Source: Planctomycetota bacterium (GTDB lineage Bacteria > Planctomycetota > Phycisphaerae > Phycisphaerales > UBA5793). Taken from it: DNA of 64,000 nt. Of this stretch, positions 18,183 to 26,735 are shown in pieces. The notes under the pieces were generated by a model. The model was not told the DNA's origin. It saw only the letters and a program-made list of their open reading frames with translations, and ran no database searches. The position numbers and the translations under genes were made by a program. How positions within the stretch are numbered: position 1 is the stretch's first letter; each line of letters opens with the position of its first letter. The DNA lies in contig CAUJHZ010000061.1 of the NCBI GenBank assembly GCA_963205185.1, positions 62,001-126,000 on the forward strand, written 5' to 3'.

Positions 18183-18788
18183 ATGCTCGAAAGAACCCCC
18201 ATGAACGCCTCCGCCAAGCCACATCGGGCCGCCGACCACAGCCGCCAGGGCCGCTCGGGCCAGCCGCTGCACGAGGGGCAGAACCGCTTTGTCAGCATCT
18301 GGGGTGAGATGGGGTCTTCGTGGGGGATCCCGCGCACCATGGCCGAGGTCCACGCCCTGCTCTACATCGTGGGCCAGCCGCTCAACACCGACCAGATCAT
18401 GGAGCGACTCTCCATCAGCCGAGGCAGCGCGAGCATGTCGCTCAAGTCCCTCCACGACTGGGGCCTCATCAGCCGCGTGCACAAGCGCGGCGACCGCAAG
18501 GAGTACTATCGCGCCGAGCAGGATGTCTGGCAGGTTTTTCGCATTATCACCCGTGAGCGCAAGCGGCGGGAGATCGACCCCGTTCTCATGGCGCTGCACG
18601 ACTGTCGCGATCTCACCGGCCCACGGCGCCCGCAGGACGCCGGCGATGAACAGGTGGAGTCGCACAATGAGCGTCTCGATCGGATGATTGAATTCATCGA
18701 ACTCATTGACTCGCTCGCGGACCAGTTCGTCAGCCCGGCGGGCAAGGGTCTCCAACTGGCCGTGGGCCTGCTCGGGAAGGCGGTCTGA
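18183..18788 (+). CDS. GbsR/MarR-type winged-helix transcriptional regulator
   Basis: 201 aa from ATG 18183, which has GAGGT about eight bases upstream; ATG 18201 is a shorter alternative. The central segment FVSIWGEMGSSWGIPRTMAEVHALLYIVGQPL followed by MERLSISRGSASMSLKSLHDWGLISRV is the GbsR-type helix-turn-helix plus wing. The C-terminal helices (about 125-190) would serve dimerisation. GbsR-type regulators control, among others, osmoprotectant and transporter genes, so regulation of the divergent acyP-transporter operon is plausible. The palindrome 18134-18153 is the obvious site. Confidence 0.9.
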   Translation: MLERTPMNASAKPHRAADHSRQGRSGQPLHEGQNRFVSIWGEMGSSWGIPRTMAEVHALLYIVGQPLNTDQIMERLSISRGSASMSLKSLHDWGLISRVHKRGDRKEYYRAEQDVWQVFRIITRERKRREIDPVLMALHDCRDLTGPRRPQDAGDEQVESHNERLDRMIEFIELIDSLADQFVSPAGKGLQLAVGLLGKAV

Positions 18789-18792
18789 CGTG

Positions 18793-19365
18793 ATGCGCGC
18801 TCCGCAGGTCGTTGAGGCCCCCCGCACCCGGCGTAGTGATGCGCCGGCGACCGACGCCGCTCCCGTACGCCTGGTCCGCGCCACGTGGAGCATCCACGCG
18901 CCGGGCGACGGCGGCGACATCCCCACGACTGCCCTCGCGGGCGCCGATGTGGACTGGCACCATCGGCCCGCGCCTCACCTGCAGGCAGAGGGTCGCCCGC
19001 CCGTGCTCGTTCTCACCTTCTGGCGCCAGTCGGCGCCGGGCGACGACGATTCGCGCCGCGTGCTGGCCGTGTTCTCGAGCGATCCCTCCGTCGGCGCCGC
19101 CGGGCTTCCGGCGCAGGTCGCATCCTTCGATCTCGCCGAGGCGCCTTCGGGAATGAGCCTCGAGGTGCGATGCGGCGGACCGGTCTTTCGGATCGCACAG
19201 TGGAAGGCTGCGGGCGAAGTGGTGCCGCTGACTTGGTGCCGAAGCATGGCGCCTAGCCTGCTCGGCCTGGCCGGCGGGCAGTATCGCCTTGTCGAGGCGT
19301 CCATCGACGCAGACCCGGCGCTTCGCCTGGCGCGCCGCGCCCGACGCTCGCTCGAAGCGGTGTGA
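18793..19365 (+). CDS. Hypothetical protein downstream of the GbsR-type gene
   Basis: 190 aa from ATG 18793 (GTG 18790 is also possible), four bases after the regulator stop and so probably cotranscribed. There is no signal peptide or membrane segment. A beta-rich middle (VRLVRATWSIHAPG, PPVLVLTFWRQSAPGDDDSRRVLAVFSSD, GMSLEVRCGGPVFRIAQWKAAGEVVPLTW) and an Arg-rich helical C-terminus are seen. I do not recognise the family. Confidence 0.65.
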   Translation: MRAPQVVEAPRTRRSDAPATDAAPVRLVRATWSIHAPGDGGDIPTTALAGADVDWHHRPAPHLQAEGRPPVLVLTFWRQSAPGDDDSRRVLAVFSSDPSVGAAGLPAQVASFDLAEAPSGMSLEVRCGGPVFRIAQWKAAGEVVPLTWCRSMAPSLLGLAGGQYRLVEASIDADPALRLARRARRSLEAV

Positions 19366-19797
19366 GCCACCACGTATCCACAATTCGTGCGCAATGTACA
19401 CACGCGCGTCTGCGAAAAAAAATTTGCGCGGCGCAAACACTTGTATTTGCAATGTTCCCGGACGTGTGGACGCGAATTGCTCTCACGAGATGCTTGTGAA
19501 TCGCTCATGGACGTGGTATTCTGTAGCCGAACCAGGACGGTTCAGAGGATCGGGCCGAGGGTGGTCTCGAACAGTTCTCATTCCTTCTGATTTCTGCCGC
19601 CGCACCGCGCCGCGCAGTGTTCCACCCTCCGCCGCTCCTCTGCCATAGTGTTTGCCCGCCGAGGTGCGAACGGACTCCCCCCGCAGGTGATTGACAAGAG
19701 TGTGGCATCGGCGCCGAAAGGCTCCGGTGACGGGGTGGACTGGAACCGTTTCGGCTTTAACGCATCGAGACATCTGAACTCGAAGGAAGAGGGAACA
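19366..19797. other. Upstream region of dnaA with DnaA-box-like and palindromic sequences
   Basis: This 432-base gap holds no gene I can support. GTATCCACA at 19374-19382 matches the DnaA box TTATCCACA at eight of nine positions if the first base is ignored as T/G, and a TGTGGA core lies at 19465-19470. A run of A residues is followed by TTTGCGC-G-GCGCAAA (19423-19437). The section 19410-19450 is the most AT-rich part. These are features of dnaA promoter/oriC regions, but the number of boxes is low. Confidence 0.4.
19494..19522 (+). promoter_or_regulatory. Sigma-70-type promoter candidate for dnaA
   Basis: TTGTGA (19494-19499), a 17-base spacer and TATTCT (19517-19522). Good spacing and four of six plus five of six consensus-like positions; the transcript would have a leader of about 270 bases before the dnaA start. 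Confidence 0.4.
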
Positions 19798-21255
19798 GTG
19801 GCTGCAACCGCTGCGGCAAACGGTATGGCTGCGCGCCTGTGCGAAGATCTGGCACACCGGCTTGGACCCGCCAAGTTCGGTCTCTGGTTCGAGCGCACCG
19901 CGCAGTTGCACGTCGAAAACGACCGCCTGCGGATTACTGTGCCTACCCGTTTCCACGCCGACTGGATCGAACGCCACTTCCGCCAGGATCTCCGTGATTC
20001 CACCGCCAGCGCCGCGGGCGTCGATCTGCCCCTCGAACTCGCGGTGGAGCCCAGGGCCTTTCCCGGCCTCGCCGCGGAAATGGCTTCAGCCGCCGCCGGC
20101 GCGACGTCCGTTCCGCCGCACCTGCCGCGAAAGCGACGGACGGCGGGGTCGATCAGTTCGCGCTTCGATGCGCGCTTCGGGCTCGATCGCTTCGTCGTTG
20201 GCATCAGCAACGAGATGGCCTACCGCGCCGCGTCCGCCATGGCCGACGGCAACGCGACGTTCAACCCGCTGTTCATCCACGGCGGGTGCGGGCTGGGCAA
20301 GACGCACCTGCTGCAGGGCATCTGCCGCCGCTGCCGCGAGAGCCGGCCGGACTTCCGCCTGCGCTACGTCACCGGCGAGCAGTTCACCAATGAGTTCATC
20401 GCCGCGGTACGGTCCAATGATCTCGACTCCTTCCGCCGCCCGTACCGGGAACTGGACCTGCTGGCGATCGACGATGTTCATTTCCTGTCCAACAAGAAGG
20501 CGACCCAGAACGAGTTTCTCGCCACCTTCGACGCCATCGGGCTCGTGGGCTCGCGCGTCGTGCTCGCCAGCGACGAGCACCCGCGGCAGATCCGCCAGTT
20601 CCACCAGCGGCTGGTGAGCCGCCTGCTCTCGGGCATGGTTGTCGAGATCCAACTTCCGGACATCGAGACGAGGCGGCAGATCATCGCGCGATGGGCGCGC
20701 GAAAAAGGGCTGACGTTCCATCCGGCGGCGGTGGAGGCGCTGGCGGAACGCTGCATCGGGTCCGTGCGCGAGATCGAGGGCACACTGACCCGGCTTGAGG
20801 CCCTCGCGATGATCAGCGACGGGCAGCAGGCGGCTCACGGGACGCGCGGCGGCGAAGTCGGCATGGTGCTCGTGAGCCGCCTGTTCGGCGAGCAGGCGGA
20901 GGACATGCGGCCCAACGTCCGCGTCGAGACGATCATGTCCGCCGTCGCCCAGCGCCTCGGCGTCGAGCCCAGCCGGCTCGCCGGCGCCAGCCGGCACCGC
21001 GACGTCGTGCTGGCGCGTTCGCTTACGGCGTATCTGGCGAGGAAACTCACCACCCGGAGTTTCCCCGAAATCGCTCGCGCCATGGGCCGCTCCAATCACA
21101 GCACCATCGTCACCGCCGCCCAGCGCATCGAGCGCCAACTTTCCGCAGACGCCCGCGTAACCCTCCGCGACGCCGAGGCGCCCATGTCGTTGCGATACCT
21201 TGTCGATTCCCTGCGCGTCGGCCTCACGCGGCCGCGCTCCGCCGCCTCGCCCTGA
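19798..21255 (+). CDS. dnaA: Chromosomal replication initiator DnaA
   Basis: 485 aa from GTG 19798, which is preceded by GGAAGAGGG at suitable distance; a longer frame to 19648 exists but lacks a site. Domain I is recognisable (LCEDLAHRLGPAKFGLWFERT ... WIERHF). The AAA+ domain has Walker A GGCGLGKTHLLQ and Walker B LLAIDDVHFL. Sensor and arginine-finger regions follow (RVVLASDEHPRQI, LVSRLLSGMVVEIQ). Domain IV carries the DnaA signature with ASRHRDVVLARSLTAYLARKLT and GRSNHSTIVTA, which binds DnaA boxes. No dnaN or recF is adjacent. It initiates chromosome replication. A strong hairpin at 21287-21320 follows. Confidence 0.95.
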   Translation: MAATAAANGMAARLCEDLAHRLGPAKFGLWFERTAQLHVENDRLRITVPTRFHADWIERHFRQDLRDSTASAAGVDLPLELAVEPRAFPGLAAEMASAAAGATSVPPHLPRKRRTAGSISSRFDARFGLDRFVVGISNEMAYRAASAMADGNATFNPLFIHGGCGLGKTHLLQGICRRCRESRPDFRLRYVTGEQFTNEFIAAVRSNDLDSFRRPYRELDLLAIDDVHFLSNKKATQNEFLATFDAIGLVGSRVVLASDEHPRQIRQFHQRLVSRLLSGMVVEIQLPDIETRRQIIARWAREKGLTFHPAAVEALAERCIGSVREIEGTLTRLEALAMISDGQQAAHGTRGGEVGMVLVSRLFGEQAEDMRPNVRVETIMSAVAQRLGVEPSRLAGASRHRDVVLARSLTAYLARKLTTRSFPEIARAMGRSNHSTIVTAAQRIERQLSADARVTLRDAEAPMSLRYLVDSLRVGLTRPRSAASP

Positions 21256-21286
21256 CGCGGGCGGCCCCAACCGAATCCCCTCCGAC

Positions 21287-21320
21287 CGCGGCGTCGGCCA
21301 CCCCTTCGGCCGACGCCGCG
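21287..21320 (+). terminator. Hairpin terminator after dnaA
   Basis: A perfect 13-bp stem, CGCGGCGTCGGCC (21287-21299) with GGCCGACGCCGCG (21308-21320), and an eight-base loop. It is followed by CGTTCTTC, without a long T-run. Confidence 0.65.
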
Positions 21321-21389
21321 CGTTCTTCAGGACGGGCACGAGTTCCACTTTCGCACGCGTCAGGCAGCACGCCTGAATAGACTCCAGCA

Positions 21390-22910
21390 ATGCGCCGCTC
21401 GTCACTGCTCCGCTTTTTCCTGCTGCTGCTCGCCCTGACCGTCGCCGCATCCGGCGTCCAGGCCGGCGACGATCGATTCGATGATGCCGTCCGCGTCATG
21501 CGCCGCGCCACCACCGTTCGATCGACGGGCGAGCACATTCTCTTTCTAAGCAGCCTGCGCCAGCTGAGCGATCCGGATCTGCAGCCGCTGTTCAGTTCGC
21601 TCAGCCAGGTGAAGAACTCGACGATCCAGACCAATGCGGTGCTCGGCCTGGCCGAGCTGTCCAAGACCCACCGTATCGACCCGTGGAAACTCAGCCAGAT
21701 CAAGGACACCCGCTTCCGCGCCATGGCCATCATCCAGGCGCGCAGCGATGATCTCATCGGCCCCGAGGAACTGCGGCAGATCCTCACCTGGGACGATCTC
21801 ACCGAAGACCTTCGCGTGTACGTCATGATGGTGCTGGTGGGCATGGACGAACCGGTGGAGGTCGAAGCGCTGCGCAAACTGATGAAGGACGGCAAACTGC
21901 CCGGAACGCGCGCCTACGCGGCGCTGGCGCTGCGTCACCTCGGCCACCCGGAGGAGACCGACGAGCCGCTCAAGGGCGTCGATGCGCTCCCGCCGCAGGT
22001 GCGCGACAGCGCCCTGCGCGAGATCTTCGGCACCATGGAGTACATGAAACTCACCGGCGCCGCCCCCTGGGTCCGCGAGCAGATCAAGAGCGGCCAACTC
22101 AGTCCCGGCACCGAAGACGCGGCGCTGCACATCCTGTTAAAACTCGACCCGAAATCCGGCGCCGAGCTGTGGCAGGCGCGCTACGCCGACGCGGCCGGCG
22201 CCGGCGCCAAGGTGCGCCTGACGCTGATGCTGCTCGAAGTGGCCGACCGGGTGGATGCAAGCCTGTTCGCGCCGGCTGCGGCGGATGAGAACGCACTGCT
22301 CGCCAACCTCGGCCGCGCCGGCCAGATGATCGCCGCGCAGCGGCACGACGCCGCTGTGCTGCTGGACCTCATCGCCCAGCACCATCCGCTCAGTACGGCG
22401 TGGGTCCTGGAGCACGCCCGAAGCTTGCCGCCGGAATCCGCCTCACCCCTCCACGCCGCCATGATCGCCGACACGCTCGAAGAAGGCGCGGCGCGCAACG
22501 ACCGCCTGGAACTGGCCCGTCTCGCCAGCGCCGAACTGATCAAGATCGATCCCGCCGCCCTTCGCACGGCGCTCGACGCCGCCCTCGCCCGCCAGCGCCT
22601 GGTCACCATCGAGAGCATCCTCTCGGGCGCGCTGACCGGAGCGAGACCAGAGGCGCTGCAACTCATCGAAGGCGTCGAGCAGTGGAACTCCAACCGCGCC
22701 CAGTCGCTGGCGCTGATCATCAAGGCGCGCTATGCCGAAACGCTCACGGATGAAGACCTCGCGCAACTGAGCCTCGTGTTCCGCGGCGGCGGCTCGGTGA
22801 CCGACGCAGCCGAAGTGCAGGCGGCGTGGCTCTACCTCCGCCGGACCTCGCAGCAGGGTCAGGCGCTCGCGGCTATCCTGAGCGACCTCTCAGACGGCGC
22901 CGACCATTGA
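21390..22910 (+). CDS. Exported helical-repeat protein of unknown function
   Basis: 506 aa with a signal peptide (LLRFFLLLLALTVAASGVQA). The mature part is almost wholly alpha-helical with HEAT/TPR-like periodicity, for example SLSQVKNSTIQTNAVLGLAEL, TRAYAALALRHLGHPEE and MIADTLEEGAARNDRLELARLA. There are no catalytic motifs. Such proteins act as scaffolds; the partner is unknown. It opens a plus-strand series with the DegT aminotransferase 21 bases downstream. Confidence 0.75.
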   Translation: MRRSSLLRFFLLLLALTVAASGVQAGDDRFDDAVRVMRRATTVRSTGEHILFLSSLRQLSDPDLQPLFSSLSQVKNSTIQTNAVLGLAELSKTHRIDPWKLSQIKDTRFRAMAIIQARSDDLIGPEELRQILTWDDLTEDLRVYVMMVLVGMDEPVEVEALRKLMKDGKLPGTRAYAALALRHLGHPEETDEPLKGVDALPPQVRDSALREIFGTMEYMKLTGAAPWVREQIKSGQLSPGTEDAALHILLKLDPKSGAELWQARYADAAGAGAKVRLTLMLLEVADRVDASLFAPAAADENALLANLGRAGQMIAAQRHDAAVLLDLIAQHHPLSTAWVLEHARSLPPESASPLHAAMIADTLEEGAARNDRLELARLASAELIKIDPAALRTALDAALARQRLVTIESILSGALTGARPEALQLIEGVEQWNSNRAQSLALIIKARYAETLTDEDLAQLSLVFRGGGSVTDAAEVQAAWLYLRRTSQQGQALAAILSDLSDGADH

Positions 22911-22931
22911 CACACTGAAAGATCGAACGCC

Positions 22932-24122
22932 ATGAGCAACGGCCAGGACATCCCGCTCAGCAGACCTGACATCACCGCGCTGGAGATCGACCACGTCGTG
23001 AAGGTGCTCAAGTCCGGCCGGCTGAGCATCGGTCCGGTGCAGGAGCAGTTCGAAGCGCTCGTCGCCGCCCGCGCCGGCGTCGAGCACGCCGTCGCCGTCT
23101 CGAGCGGCACGTGCGGCCTGCACCTGGCGCTGTTGGCTCTGGGCATCAAGCCCGGCGACGAAGTCATCACCACGCCGTTCTCATTCGTCGCGTCCTCCAA
23201 CGCCATTCTCTACGTCGGCGCCAAGCCCGTCTTCGTGGACATCAACCCGCGAACGCTCAATCTCGATCCAGCGCAGGTCGAGGCGGCAATCACGCCGCGC
23301 ACCAAAGCCGTGCTCGCGGTCGAGGCGTTCGGCAACCCGGCGCACATGCCCGAAATGGCCAGTCTGTGCCACAAGCACGAGATCCCGCTCATCGAAGATT
23401 CCTGCGAGGGCTTCGGCGGCTCTCACCGCGGCCGGCCCATCGGCAGTTTCGGTCGCGTGGGCGTATTCGCGTTCTACCCGAACAAGCAGATCACCTGCGG
23501 CGAGGGCGGGATGATCGTCACCGACGACGAACGCATCGCCAACCTCTGCCGTTCGATGCGCAACCAGGGTCGACCCATCGATCCAACCGACTCCGCCGAA
23601 CCATCCTGGCAGAATCCCGGCTCGTGGCTCATGCATGAGCGGCTTGGTTACAACTATCGGCTGAGCGAAATCCACGCCGCGCTGGGCGTGGCGCAGTGCA
23701 AGCGGCTCGGAGAGATCCTGGAGAAGCGAAACGCCGTGGCGAGCAAGTACATGTCCCGCCTCATGGGCATGCCCGACGTCATCCTTCCCACCGTCGATCC
23801 CGAGACGGCGATGAGCTGGTTCGTCTTCGTGGTGCGGCTCAGCAGCGAGTTCCACGCCGAGAACCGCGACCGGATCCTCGCAGGCATGCGCCGCCACGAA
23901 GTCGGCGTGAGCAATTACTTCCCGCCGATTCACCTCCAGCCTTTCTACATGCGGCAGTTCGGCTTCAGCGACGGCGATTTCCCCATCACCGAGTCAGTCG
24001 CCCAGCGCACCATCGCCCTGCCTTTCCACACGCGGCTGGGCGAGCGCGAGATCGACCTCGTCTGCCAGACGCTCGAAGTGATGATCCAGCGCGAAAAGTT
24101 CACCATCGATCGCGGCTCGTGA
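22932..24122 (+). CDS. DegT/DnrJ/EryC1/StrS-family PLP-dependent aminotransferase
   Basis: 396 aa. The family hallmarks are AVSSGTCGLHLALLALGI, VITTPFSFVASSNAI, IEDSCEGFGG (PLP-ring aspartate), the PLP lysine in FAFYPNKQITCGEGG and the C-terminal NYFPPIHLQPFYM. These enzymes transaminate keto-sugars for deoxyaminosugars in lipopolysaccharide, glycans or antibiotics. No sugar-nucleotide genes lie nearby, so the substrate is open. The stop overlaps the start of the HAD gene (GTGA). Confidence 0.92.
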   Translation: MSNGQDIPLSRPDITALEIDHVVKVLKSGRLSIGPVQEQFEALVAARAGVEHAVAVSSGTCGLHLALLALGIKPGDEVITTPFSFVASSNAILYVGAKPVFVDINPRTLNLDPAQVEAAITPRTKAVLAVEAFGNPAHMPEMASLCHKHEIPLIEDSCEGFGGSHRGRPIGSFGRVGVFAFYPNKQITCGEGGMIVTDDERIANLCRSMRNQGRPIDPTDSAEPSWQNPGSWLMHERLGYNYRLSEIHAALGVAQCKRLGEILEKRNAVASKYMSRLMGMPDVILPTVDPETAMSWFVFVVRLSSEFHAENRDRILAGMRRHEVGVSNYFPPIHLQPFYMRQFGFSDGDFPITESVAQRTIALPFHTRLGEREIDLVCQTLEVMIQREKFTIDRGS

Positions 24123-24787
24123 CCCGTCCCGACGTCCAGCTCGTGTGCTTCGATCTTGGCGGAGTGCTCGTGCGCATCTGCCGCACCTGGGAAGAGGCCT
24201 GCGCCCGCATCGGCCTCGAGGTGCGCTCAAACGACGCCTGGGAGCAGACGAGGCCCCAGCGCCGCGAACTCACGGGACTCTACGGCACCGGCCGCATCGA
24301 TTGCGCCTCGTACGCTCGGCGCATCTCCGAACTCATGGGCGGTCTCTACAGCCCCGAGGAGATCACGCGCGTTCACGACGCCTGGACCATCGAAGACTAT
24401 CCCGATGTGCAACGCGTCGTCGCCGCACTCAACGAGAGAGGCACGCCGACGGCCTGCCTCTCGAACACGAACCACGGCCACTGGGTGCGCCTCGCGCACG
24501 AAGAGAACGGCTGCGCGCGCCCGGGCCATCCGGAGTTCCCCGTGGTCCGGCTCATCCGCCACCGCTACGCGTCGCATCTCATGGGTTTGGCCAAACCCGA
24601 CGCCGCCATCTACGCCGCCTTTCAACGAGCAGTCGAAGTCGAGCCCGGCCGCATCCTCTTCTTCGATGACCTCGAAGAGAACATCGCGGCAGCGCGGCAG
24701 GCCGGGTGGCTGGCGCGGCAGATCGACTATCGAACCGACACCGCACCGCAGATCGAATCCCAGCTGCGCGGATTCGGCCTGATCTGA
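24119..24787 (+). CDS. HAD-superfamily phosphatase (YihX-like)
   Basis: 222 aa from GTG 24119, which overlaps the DegT stop and is therefore translationally coupled. Motif I is VCFDLGGVLV (nucleophile Asp, with Gly in place of the second Asp as in the YihX branch). Motif II is ACLSNTN, motif III GLAKPDAAIY and motif IV ILFFDDLEENIAAARQAG. An alpha-helical cap lies between motifs I and II. It dephosphorylates a small phosphorylated metabolite in the cytosol; the coupling hints at a sugar phosphate related to the aminotransferase pathway. Confidence 0.88.
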   Translation: MTRPDVQLVCFDLGGVLVRICRTWEEACARIGLEVRSNDAWEQTRPQRRELTGLYGTGRIDCASYARRISELMGGLYSPEEITRVHDAWTIEDYPDVQRVVAALNERGTPTACLSNTNHGHWVRLAHEENGCARPGHPEFPVVRLIRHRYASHLMGLAKPDAAIYAAFQRAVEVEPGRILFFDDLEENIAAARQAGWLARQIDYRTDTAPQIESQLRGFGLI

Positions 24788-24816
24788 TTTCCCCAGCCCG
24801 ACCCTACCATTTCAGC

Positions 24817-25353
24817 GTGTCGGACGAGCCTGATGATCCTGATGGTCCTGACGACGAATCACAACCGCCGGCGCGGCCCCTTCCCAGGGGCCCCGTCCGC
24901 CCGAGCTGCCCCGGCTGCGGCTACGACTTGAGCGGCACACTCGAATCGCCCCACCAGCGCTGCCCCGAGTGCGGCCGAGAGTGGACCATCGATGAACTCG
25001 CGGTGCAGCACGTTCAGCAGGTCACCGGGCGCAGGCCGCCCAGTCGTTTCTTCCAGGCGGTCTCGCCGGGGCTCACCATCGCGTGCCTGCTGCTCGTCGG
25101 GCTCATCTTCGGCCCGCCCGTGACGTGGCTGACCTTTCCCGTCGCCGCGGCGCTGGCGGTGCTGGCCACGGTAGAGTGGAGTCGCGACGTGTATCGGCGC
25201 TCGCTCAAGCAGCCGCGCAGCCGAATGGGCCGGGTCATGCACGTCACCATTCTGACGGTCCTGTTCGTGGCGGGCAACGCCGTCGTCATCGCGCTGCTCG
25301 GCGTGCTCATGCTGCTGGCGGTCTCATCATGCAGCCTGCTCGGCTCGCGCTGA
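24817..25353 (+). CDS. Zinc-ribbon membrane protein of unknown function
   Basis: 178 aa from GTG 24817. An acidic/Pro-rich N-terminus is followed by a zinc ribbon CPGCGYDLSGTLESPHQRCPECG (about residues 30-52) and then three hydrophobic segments (about 85-102, 104-120, 148-172). Similar small proteins with CPxCGYDLxG ribbons are frequent in planctomycetes. No function can be assigned. Confidence 0.7.
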   Translation: MSDEPDDPDGPDDESQPPARPLPRGPVRPSCPGCGYDLSGTLESPHQRCPECGREWTIDELAVQHVQQVTGRRPPSRFFQAVSPGLTIACLLLVGLIFGPPVTWLTFPVAAALAVLATVEWSRDVYRRSLKQPRSRMGRVMHVTILTVLFVAGNAVVIALLGVLMLLAVSSCSLLGSR

Positions 25354-25461
25354 CACGCATGCCCCCGAAACACGCCCCAATCGGCTGCCGCGGCCTGTCC
25401 CCCCTCGGCGGCGGCGACTACCGTTGTGCCCAGCCGCCTGCGGCTGATCCGGAGGATGCCC

Positions 25462-26577
25462 GTGTCCGCTGTCGTGAATGATTTTGAGAAAGCCATGGAG
25501 GCCATTGCGTCGCTGGCGTGCGCCGAGCGCTGGGACAACGTCGGCCTGCTCGTGGGCAGCCGGGCCGCGGCGGTCACGCGCGCGCTGCTGACGATCGATC
25601 TCACCTCCAAGGTGCTCGACGAAGCCATCAGCGAAGGCGTCGATCTGATCTGCACCTACCACCCGGTCATGTTCAAACCGATCCAGCGGCTTACGGACCT
25701 GGACGCCAAGAGCGAGATTCTGCTCCGAGCCATCCGGGCCGGCATCGCCATCTACTCGCCGCACACCGCTCTGGACTCCGCCGCGGGCGGATTGACGGAC
25801 TGGCTGGCCGACGCCGTGGGCCAGGGGTATCGCCGGCCGCTGGTCGTCGCGGAGTCGCTGCCCGCTTCCCAGGAACTCAAAGTCGTCACCTTCGCGCCCG
25901 TGGACGCCATCGACCGCCTGCGCGATGTGATGTCCAGCGCCGGGGCCGGTCGCATCGGGGCGTACGACCACTGCTCGTTCAGCGCTGCCGGCACCGGCAC
26001 GTTTCGCGGCGACGCCACCACCAGCCCCGCGGTCGGCGCCAAGGAGCGCTTCGAGCGCGTCGAGGAGCAGCGCCTGGAGATGGTCTGCCCCGCGTCGGCT
26101 CTGCACGTGCTCATCTCCACCCTGCGTCAGTTCCACCCTTACGAAGAGCCTGCGGTCGATGTCTATCCGCTCCGCGCCAAGCCGCTGTTCAACGTCGGCG
26201 GCGGGCGCAAGGTGGTACTCGACCAACCGACGACGGTCGCCGAGATCGCCGAGCGCATCAAGGCGCATCTCAAGATCGCCGCGGTGAAATCGACCGATCC
26301 GACGCAGGTCGTGCGCCAGGTGGGCGTCGTGCCCGGCTCGGGAGGCGACTTCGTCGAGACCGCCATGAGCCAGGAGTGCGAACTGTTCATCACCGGCGAA
26401 CTCACCTACCACACCGCGCTGAGCGCCTGGACGCGCGGCTGCGCCGTCATGCTCACCGGCCACGCCAACAGCGAGCGCGGCTTCCTGCCGATCCTCGCCA
26501 AACGCCTCAGCGAGCGGCTCGAGGGCGTCGAGATCGTCCTCAGCAGCGCCGATCGCACGTTCTTCGAGATCATCTGA
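25462..26577 (+). CDS. Nif3-like dinuclear metal centre protein (GTP cyclohydrolase I type 2 family)
   Basis: 371 aa, the long form with a central PII-like insert (about residues 130-235). GGAGG directly touches ATG 25456 but is six bases before GTG 25462, so the GTG is preferred. Metal-ligand segments are WDNVGLLVG, CTYHPVMFKP, YSPHTALDSAAGG and the C-terminal ITGELTYHTALSAWTRG with GHANSERGFL. Members form hexamers with two metals per subunit; physiological roles are uncertain. Confidence 0.92.
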   Translation: MSAVVNDFEKAMEAIASLACAERWDNVGLLVGSRAAAVTRALLTIDLTSKVLDEAISEGVDLICTYHPVMFKPIQRLTDLDAKSEILLRAIRAGIAIYSPHTALDSAAGGLTDWLADAVGQGYRRPLVVAESLPASQELKVVTFAPVDAIDRLRDVMSSAGAGRIGAYDHCSFSAAGTGTFRGDATTSPAVGAKERFERVEEQRLEMVCPASALHVLISTLRQFHPYEEPAVDVYPLRAKPLFNVGGGRKVVLDQPTTVAEIAERIKAHLKIAAVKSTDPTQVVRQVGVVPGSGGDFVETAMSQECELFITGELTYHTALSAWTRGCAVMLTGHANSERGFLPILAKRLSERLEGVEIVLSSADRTFFEII

Positions 26578-26608
26578 TCGGCGCTTGCACGACGTGCGAA
26601 GATATCTC

Positions 26609-26703
26609 CCGCAGAGAACGCCGAAAGCGCTGAGAGATCCGGAAAACGGGCTTTGAGCCAGGTTTCATTCCTGTTCTCTCCGCCGTCTCAGCGATCGCTG
26701 CGG
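26609..26703. repeat. Imperfect inverted repeat between convergent genes
   Basis: A 28-base left arm (26609-26636) matches the complement of the right arm (26676-26703) at 21 of 28 positions. The arms have the CGCAGAG/GAGAG purine-rich style of the intergenic inverted repeats common in environmental bacteria. It lies between the convergent ends of the Nif3-like and AsmA-like genes and resembles in style the repeat at 33928-34073. It may serve both genes as a terminator. Confidence 0.55.
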
Positions 26704-26735
26704 CAAAAACAGTTCAACGCCCGCTTGCGCACGCA

